Of a stretch of DNA of 64,000 nucleotides, positions 56,487 to 64,000 are shown one piece after another. The notes beneath the pieces are model-generated. The model was not told the DNA's origin, did no database searches, and worked only from the letters and a program-made list of their open reading frames with translations. The stretch lies in the NCBI RefSeq assembly GCF_009870125.1, contig NC_046683.1, forward strand, positions 7,936,001-8,000,000. Direction: 5' to 3'. The translations under genes were made by a program, and so were the position numbers. Numbering within the stretch: position 1 is the first letter of the stretch; every line of letters starts with the position of its first letter. Source of the stretch: Drosophila pseudoobscura (lineage: Eukaryota; Arthropoda; Insecta; Diptera; Drosophilidae).

Positions 56487-59400
56487 CTACCATTTGCGCG
56501 GCGGCATGGGCAGCTCCTTCTCCGCATGATAGACACTGCGATGGGTCTCCACATACTCGCTCTGCGATTGGGTCTGGGCCAGGACACGCTGCTCGCCGGT
56601 CCGTCCCGCGGCTATGGCTAGGGGCTGGAAAGATAAACGGTTTTTGAGTCAGTCAGTCGGGGAATCACAGGACCCAGGGGATTGCTCACCTGACGGGCTC
56701 GACGAGCATGAGGCGTGCCTTCTGGCGAGGAGATCTCGATCTCGAGATCGTCGGGTGCTGTCCAGTGCTCGGTGAACTCGCTGGCGGATCGGGCCAGCGA
56801 GGGATGACTGAGCGAGCGATGGAAGGAACGTCGATCCTCGTCGTCGTAGTACTGCATGCGGTAATAGCTGCTGGCATCGCTCACATTGTCCAGCTGGTCC
56901 GCCTGGGGGCGCCCAAAGTCCACCGTCACCTCCGACATGGACCGGAAGTCGTTGTGGTCCGTCTGGTAGGAGGTGCGCGAGCTGCGGCGCGATCGCTGCA
57001 TGTTGAAGGGTCCCAGGCCCACCGGCTGGCCGGGATGGCCGCCGCCGCCGCCCACATGGAGCGGCAGGCCGGGATCGTTGCGTATGGTGCGCACACTGGA
57101 GCCGCCATCGCTGTCGTACTCGTAGAGCGTCGGCAGGGAGCTGCGACGGGAGCGTGTGTCCCATGGCTGGGGCGGTGCCTTCTTGCCGCCACGCCTGGGC
57201 AGGCGCATCTCCACATCGGTGTCATCGTCGCTGGGCGGGGCCAGAATCCTAATGATGACGTCCCACGTTTGGGGCTCGAACATGCGCTCGTAGCGCGTGT
57301 CCTGTCGGATCCGCTCAAAGTCCTCGCGCACCACAGCCTCCGTGAGCATGGACCGGAGCGTGGACTGTGTGGTGATGATCTCCTTCCACTTGGCCCGGTC
57401 GTCATAGCTGATGTTGTTGTGGACAGAGCTGGTGTCATCCCTGTCGCCGCCGCCGGAGATTTCGGACATTTCGGGCTCCTCCAGGATGCGTATGAGCACA
57501 TCCCAGTTGGGCACATCCATGTCCTGGGGCGGCACCTCGATGGGCTTCATGTTGCCCACCAGCTCGGGGCTGGTCAGCTTCAGTTTGTTGTCGTGGATCT
57601 GTGATGGGGGCTCCGCTGGGGGCAGCGACAGCTCGCTGCGCTCCATTTTGGGCGTGAGGGTCAGCCCCGAGGCGCTGGATATGTCCGAGAAGTTCTCCCA
57701 CAGCTGCTGCTCCCGCTCGCTGGGATAGTTGCGTACCTTCACATCGAACTTGGGATCCACTGGTGGCGCTGGCGGTGCCACCGGCGGCAGTGGTGCCTTC
57801 GGCTTGCTCTTGTACTCGGTGACCCGTCGCTTGTGGCTCTCGATGTCCTCGATGGTCTTCTTCTCGGTGACGGTGCGCAGATAGACGTCGTCCACCGTGT
57901 GCGAGGTGACATGCGGCAGGGGCAGAGGCTTGGGTGGCACTGCTGCCACTGCCACTGCCATCGAGTGCGGCTGGGGCTCAATGGGCACATACTCGTCCTC
58001 GTAGTAGTGCATGGTTTCCACGGCCCGGTCGGGCGCCTCCGAGGACAGATCGGTGATCTCGCTGGGTGCCCGAGTGCCGTCGGTGTAGTCGGACCAGGTC
58101 TCCGGGCGTCCATCCACCACCTCGTGGTGGGTGCGCGTGTACACGGAGAACTTGGGCTCTGGCAGCGGCGGTGGGACCTGTGGGGCAGGGTGCAGCTCTG
58201 GCACGTACGTGAACTGCGACTGCATTGTCTCCACCTGCGGCGGCAGCGAGTCCATGGTCATGATGCTCTCGCGATCCTCGTAGGCCTCCATAATCGTGGA
58301 CAGGTTGTTGCGATCGGGCCGCAGGGTCGCCACGCTCTCCGTGTCCGAGGTCACGGGCGACGGAATGGGCGGCGGCGACTTCTTGACACGCACCTGGACA
58401 TCGAACTTCGGAGAGCCCTCCTGGAGGGGCAGGGCATGCCGTGTGGTGATGGCCGCCGTCGTGACCACCGCATTGGCCACGGGCATCTCCTGGGCAGGGG
58501 CATAGTGGTCGCTGTAGATGCTCGATGTCTCCTGCACGAAGGCACGATTCTCGAAGCTGCCCGCTGAGCTGAACGGCAGCGACCTGGTGTCGATCTCCTC
58601 GATCTCCGAGTGGGATTCGCTGGGATAGTCCGACGGTATGAGGGCACCCTCGCTGCCCGAGGACGAGTAGACGGCCTGCAGGGCGGCGTGGGCCCGCGGT
58701 ATCTTGACGCCCTCGAACACACTGATGTTGCCCAGGCTGCTGCCACTCAGTTTCGTGATCTCCGAACCACTGCCCATGCTCATGGGCAGGCGTCGCACCA
58801 CCGGTATGGGGCGGCTGCGCAGGCAGTAGTAGGAGACGGCCAGGCCCAGGAGCAGGAGGGTCAAGAACATGATGGCGCAGATGATCATCAGTATCTGGAT
58901 GCTCTTCAGCGGCGGCTGCAGCACAGAGCTCGTGGCAATGGGATTCAGGCTGTCAAGGTCAACAGGGCAGAGTTAGGATAAGGATATAAAGCTTGGTTCT
59001 GCGTCCAGGACTACTCACATGGGCGCTGGCAGTGCGGGTGGCAGTGAGGGCACTGGCGGCGGATAGCGGCAGACGATCGTGATGATCTCGTCCCCGTCCA
59101 TCTCCAGGTTCGCGTGGAAGCGCACAATGATGTTGTTGGTAAAGACACGTGTGGGATTCTGTGGGACGACGCCAAGGACACCGAAAATAAAGGAACACCA
59201 CCTCGACTGGGAGGGGGAAGGGGAGCGCCACTTACCTGAATGGTGCCACAACCCTTGAGGGGCAGCTCGAGGCGATAGCTGAGGGCCCCCTTGCCGCTGA
59301 CGCGACACGCACTGCTGCGGTCATAATCGGCCTGGATGATGCCATGGAACGGATCGTTAAACTTGAGATCAACCTGCAATGAAAATCGTTTTGGTCAGGG

Positions 59401-60541
59401 TGAGGAGCACTTGGGTTAGGTCGGGGTTGGCTTCGGGTTCGGGATTACCTGCATGGAGCCGGCGGCACAATTAAGCGCTGCCTTGGTGCGGTTCAGAAAG
59501 ATCAATGGGCTGATGTCGTCCAGCTTGGTAACCTTCATAAAGAGATACAAAAAAGAAGAAACATATTAACGATATGGATGGCGCCATCACCTGGATTCCC
59601 AACAGTCAGTGTCAGTGCGTGGGAAGAGAGCGCTCTCCAAAAGAGAGATGCTCTCCAAGAGATGATACGATGATACCCACGCACACTCCACTGATTAGCA
59701 TATTATGTAAGCTAGTCTCGTACTCTCGTACCCTCCATGACTGCGCTTCCGATTTGGCACATTGTGCACCTTATACGGGATGGTATCTCTGTGGCTTCAG
59801 GGAAACTCCCAGGGCCCCGAGACTCCATTGTTTTTTTTTGGGGGCCAATGTGAAACAAGAGAGCGTGACAGCAGGAAGACAGCAGACACAGGCACAATCC
59901 CACCGAATATGCATGGACCTACCCACCTACATTGTTACGGGGGGACTGTAAAACTATAGTACTCGTATATAGGTTGCCAGAACACTCAGGAGAGACTCTC
60001 ACGAGATGTCTTCCTACTACTTTACAGTTTATGTAAGAGCTGTTAGTTTTCCGCTGCTTTTGGGCCAGCAATTAATTATGTAGGGCAAACCCATGTGTTT
60101 CATCTAGCAGCTACAGCTTAAGGCTGATTTCTAATCCGCAAATGAAGCACTTAAGTCTAAGCTCATGTTACAAAAAGACACTTAAATGAAGACATTTAAT
60201 CAAGGCTTTAGACTGAAGTCTACACCCATGAACGTCGGCTTAACTTTTTCCTTTTTGGAAGCTGGGAAGCTAAGTATTTAACCGGCGATTAGCCAACAAG
60301 AGCTTCTTACCAGTAGATAAACCCAATTTATGTAGGGGTCTTAGGCTTAGACTTGGGCTCTTACCTTTCCATCCAGTGTCGCCTCCTCGGGCAGGCCGTT
60401 TGTGGTGTAGTTGCCGCTATCGCCGTGTTGCACGTAATTGGATTGGGCCGCGACCTGTCCGCCGCAGATAAGCAGCAGGAGAGCCGCCATTAGGCAACGA
60501 CTGCGGCTGCTGGCCCACAATGGCCCCGGGTCCGAGTTCAT
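56487..60541 (-). CDS. Type I membrane protein with a ZP-N domain and long cytoplasmic tail
   Basis: Six exons: 60365-60541, 59449-59532, 59236-59373, 59019-59158, 56690-58949, 56487-56624; all GT-AG and in frame, 978 aa. A signal peptide (LMAALLLLICGGQVAAQ) is followed by a ZP-N fold of about residues 60-190 with its four Cys (LNCAAG, SACRV, KGCGT, IVCRY). A Pro-rich stalk leads to one transmembrane helix (MIICAIMFLTLLLLGLAVSY), with no ZP-C half between. The cytoplasmic part of about 720 residues is Ser/Pro/acid-rich and contains repeated WDVLIRIL/WDVIIRIL-type segments and SRRSS basic-Ser motifs suited to phosphorylation; it ends PMPPRKW. ZP proteins shape apical extracellular matrix; this one more likely acts as an adhesion or signalling receptor (inference). 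I cannot name the fly orthologue with certainty. Confidence 0.85.
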
Positions 60542-63500
60542 TCTCGTATCGTAGTGTCGCCTGGGCCACAGAGCAAGAGACTGGATACTGCAATGGAAAA
60601 TGCATATAAATTAGCACACGGCAATCGCACTGGACTGGACGTACAATCCAAACTATGGGCTACTATTTCTATATACTCGTACATACCTACATATATATGT
60701 AGGTACACCCTGAGAATCGAATGCTTCGATTTACAAAATTCTTACCCAATCTACGAATATTGAATTATATTTATCTTTGTTTGCATTTCGTAACCGAACA
60801 TAGAAGTTAATTTCTCTCAGTGCCTATAGAAGCTAGTAAGTACAGTGACCACAGATGATGAAAACTTTTGTTCAATCCTTCGACTGCTCTCACAACCCAG
60901 TGATTGTTTCCTTTGAAAAGCTTAGAAACGATTCCAGCGATTCCGTCACTGTTCACGTTCTACAGTGTGCACTGTACTTTGCTTGAGCTATGGCTAGGGT
61001 TAGGCGATCGTGACGCAGATGGAGACGGAGACCCAGAGTAGGCCGCAGTTGCAGTTGCAGTTGCAGCTGCGTCGGATCGATCGATTCAATTCGATGAGAG
61101 TGCAGCTGTGCACAGCTGTGGGTCGGACTGAACAAGCTGAACAGAACCCACTGAAAATGGCCGAAAATGGTGTCTGGTCTCTGGGCCGATATTTGATTTA
61201 TCTGCTGGAAATTGGCCCGCACGCAGCTGCTGGCCTTTTGGCTGGCTTCGGCTTCTGGCCGAATTTAGATCACCGAAAAGTTGCAATGGCGGACGGCGGA
61301 AGTGGGGTATGCGATGATGTATGTGTGCATACATGTGTGTGTGAGTATCTATGGGCATATATGCATAGGTATGCCGTTAGGTCGTATCTGCGATCGTCTC
61401 TCCGTCAGCGGCCAGCCCCTGCCTCGCCCATTGTGCCACGCTCAGATCAGCGGCCTTCTGTCAACGACCTTCGTTCCAAATATTTTGCGTTTAACAGCAA
61501 ACCACAACGAGATACAAAGATACACAGATACATACATGGTAGAACCAATTTTCCCTTTGAATTGTGTATAGTATATTCAAAAGAGCTTTCTCTCTGTGGA
61601 CTGGCGATGGAGTTTGTAGCTGGAGATTTGGGGGCTCTGATCTATGGAGAGGCGGGGGCGAGACGAACAACAGATGTTCAATGTCAATGTCGAGAGATTG
61701 ATAGGTCGCCCCAAACCGAAGACCAGAAGACCAGCAAAGATTGACGACTCACGACTGAAGACTGAAGACTGTTGCAAATTATTCAGTTATGGATGGAATG
61801 GGGGATCCACTTACACTGGATCGATGGATCGTTGGACGCTGGATATGGGTGTACGTATTGCATAAAGCAAAGCAAAGCAAAGCAATCGCTGTCATACGCA
61901 ATACGAAAGACTTGGCGAAACGAGGCAGACAGATATCGATGTCGATGTCTCGATGTTGAGAAGTCGATGTCGATGTCGATGCTCGCGGACCAATAAAGCG
62001 AGACAACACCTACGACAATTTTGCCATATTTGTCAAGCAGAGTCGCCTTGAAGCGGATCTCCCCTACCCTCTCCTCGTAACCATTCGACTGCATTTGCCA
62101 TAAGCCACTCTCGCACAAAAGCCAAGTCGAATCGAGTCGAGTCGAGTCGGGGCAAAAAGCCAAGACGGCAAAAGTAAAGCAAAGCAAAGCCATCGCAGAC
62201 ATGGCTTGCTTTGTGGCTTAAATTCTACTTGATTTGAGTTAACCATTTTTCGCCAAACAAGTTTTTCAGCCAACACACACACGGGCACACAGATACGGGC
62301 GAATCTTTGAATGTACGTAGGAGAGCAGCCAGCCCCAGCCCCAGCTAAAAGGTAAGACAGCAACAGGGCCAGGTGGGTACGTAGTACCTACCCAAAGAGT
62401 GGGGCTAATGACGGTGCCTGTGCCGCCTCCTTCTCTGGTTGCAACGGCCACAAAGATATCGCAGAGAGAGAGAGAGAGACATACCTGGGATTTGTCAAGG
62501 CTGTTGTCACGTATCCACCAGGCCAGAAACATATGCACATACATACAAACATATTTTCGTTATCATTCTACCATGAGTCATGGCTATAAGTATCTCAGAA
62601 GTTGGCTTCATATTAGAAGAACTTGTTTTGATCAGCAAAACCCGATCGGCATATGGCATAGGTCGTTTATCATTAAGAAAGTGGTTTATTAACAAATAAA
62701 TAAACAAATAAACACAAATAAGATTCAATTTCAGTTCTAAACTTTGATTAAAAGAGCACTTGAAAGGCTGACTTGGAAAGATATTCTGAGTCATACAGAC
62801 ATACATATGTGGAAATTAGATGACAACTGTCGCAGACAAAGAAAAGCCGGAACAAGCACTCGTACATGCCTATGAGTCAATACGAATCAATATCATCATC
62901 TTCTTGGAAGTAAAATACTGATTTATAAGCAAAAAAATATACATACTATACTATGTTGTTCTACTAGCAACTGGCTTCACATGGGGACTCTCTTCTCTAT
63001 AGAGATGATTGATATGATTGATTGAGATGATTCTCTATAGATGATTCTGTGTGACATTTCGTATACGAGTAGCTTCAAAATACGTGACACCTTGAGACCA
63101 TATTGGCTACCGATCGTAGGCTGTCATAAAGCCATTGAGACCCCCCATTGAAATCTTGTGTAATTTATCTGGTAATTCAGTTAATGCTTTGTGCATGACA
63201 AACTCTGTTTCTAAATATACATATACTATTATAGGTACATATGTTATGAAATTCTCTGCAGATGCGATCATGCGTTAAGCTTCAAAGGAAAAACATATAT
63301 ACATACTATATTGTAAAGATAGATACATACAGATACCAAACATATATCGTATGTATGCCTTTTTCCTAAATTATCTCGAGTCACGCAGAATGAACCCAAG
63401 AGATCTAGAGAGTTGGCAATTAATTGGGATTAGAGTTCTTTCAGGTGTATGGAAATTTCGGAAACACATACATACACATACAGATGATGCACATGCACAC

Positions 63501-64000
63501 GTACATCATACATACATATATGTGCACAGGTACTTTTGTGTGTATGTATAATGAAACAGAGGTGTACACCTATACATCTGTACATAGGTTTTGCTTTGTC
63601 GTTCGGCGAATAACGAACAAAACTGGTATTTTAACTTGTTGCTGCCTTGCCCCATTCCATTCCATTCCATTCCACTCCACTGCCCCTTTCCCCTACCCCG
63701 ATGGGAGCTCTGGTTTAATGATTACGCGACGCGGTCGCTGCTGCTGCTGCTGCTGCTGCTGCTACTCCAAAGTTGACGGAAAGGCGCCCTGACTGCCGAA
63801 GTACAGCGTCAAGTATGTAACGCGCGCACAAGCTGCGCATGCGCCCAGTCTCTCTCTCTCTCTCACTCTCTCCCTCTCTCCCTCTCTCGCTCTCCACAAA
63901 GACCGCTTGCCTCATCGCAGGCGGAGGGAGGCCTCATGCGTAAGCCCAAGATACAGTGAGTGCTAAGCTCTGCCTCCACCACTACCACCATCAGAGAGGC
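60542..64000. other. Upstream region of the ZP-N gene, no supported coding sequence
   Basis: About 3.5 kb. Contains GCAGTTGCAGTTGCAGTTGC (about 61027-61057), AAAGCAAAGCAAAGCAAAGC (about 61864-61884), CGATGTCGATGTC repeats (about 61938-61982), (CTG)8 at 63738-63761 and a CT-rich array at 63849-63895. It probably includes the promoter and untranslated 5' exons, which I cannot place. Frames up to 244 codons are low-complexity or unrecognised. Confidence 0.4.
63738..63761. repeat. (CTG)8 trinucleotide repeat
   Basis: Eight CTG units read directly, followed by CTACTCC. Not in a supported coding frame. Confidence 0.85.

Noticed and set aside
1-64000. CRISPR array, bacterial operon features, replication origin
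   Set aside because: Nothing of the kind is visible; introns and gene content are those of an insect nuclear genome.

Overview
The window is nuclear DNA of a Drosophila species. Hexokinase A, Chchd2, xmas and a Cyp28-type P450 are all readable, introns are mostly 50-100 bp, intergenic DNA is rich in ACATATGTA-type microsatellite, and the housekeeping promoters carry repeated GTATATTT elements. As far as I recall these genes are X-linked (Muller A) in D. melanogaster. Their order here differs from that species, so I suspect another lineage, perhaps the obscura group, but the sequence alone does not prove it.

Layout. 1-295: 5' end of an unrecognised minus-strand gene running off the edge. 4.7-8.4 kb: Hex-A with a long leader and 3' UTR. 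8.4-22.4 kb: gene-poor DNA with a broken Helitron at 13.1-13.6 kb. 22.4-23.5 kb: Chchd2. 24.46-34.88 kb: a large inverted duplication (arms about 4.6 and 4.7 kb, spacer about 1.1 kb). Each arm holds a divergent pair of histone-derived genes (an H2B variant, and a spliced gene whose first exon encodes an H3-like N-terminal tail joined to an H1 globular domain) plus a folylpolyglutamate synthase gene. The spacer holds two tRNA-Glu genes with different anticodons. 35.6-40.6 kb: a 70-aa membrane protein and xmas. 42.5-44.4 kb: the P450. 46.06-47.55 kb: five head-to-tail foldback units resembling a hairpin-RNA (endo-siRNA) locus. 47.5-56.4 kb: gene-poor DNA with an 83-aa coiled-coil gene and local duplications. 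56.5-60.5 kb: a six-exon type I membrane protein with a ZP-N domain and a very long cytoplasmic tail. 60.5-64 kb: its upstream region, no gene seen.

The most unusual part is the palindrome. The H3-tail/H1 chimera keeps the H3K4 and H3K27 contexts but replaces K9 with Phe, keeps a near-canonical H1 globular domain, and has lost most of the H1 C-terminal tail, whose decayed remnant lies downstream. Both copies remain open, as do both H2B variants. No histone 3' stem-loop is visible and AATAAA-type signals are present, so these look like polyadenylated, possibly germline, histone variants. The tandem hairpin locus 12 kb away is the second candidate for something undescribed. Whether the two systems interact is speculation.

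A third pattern is a roughly 150-bp module shared by the promoters of the left-edge gene, Chchd2 and xmas, always in the same orientation relative to the gene.
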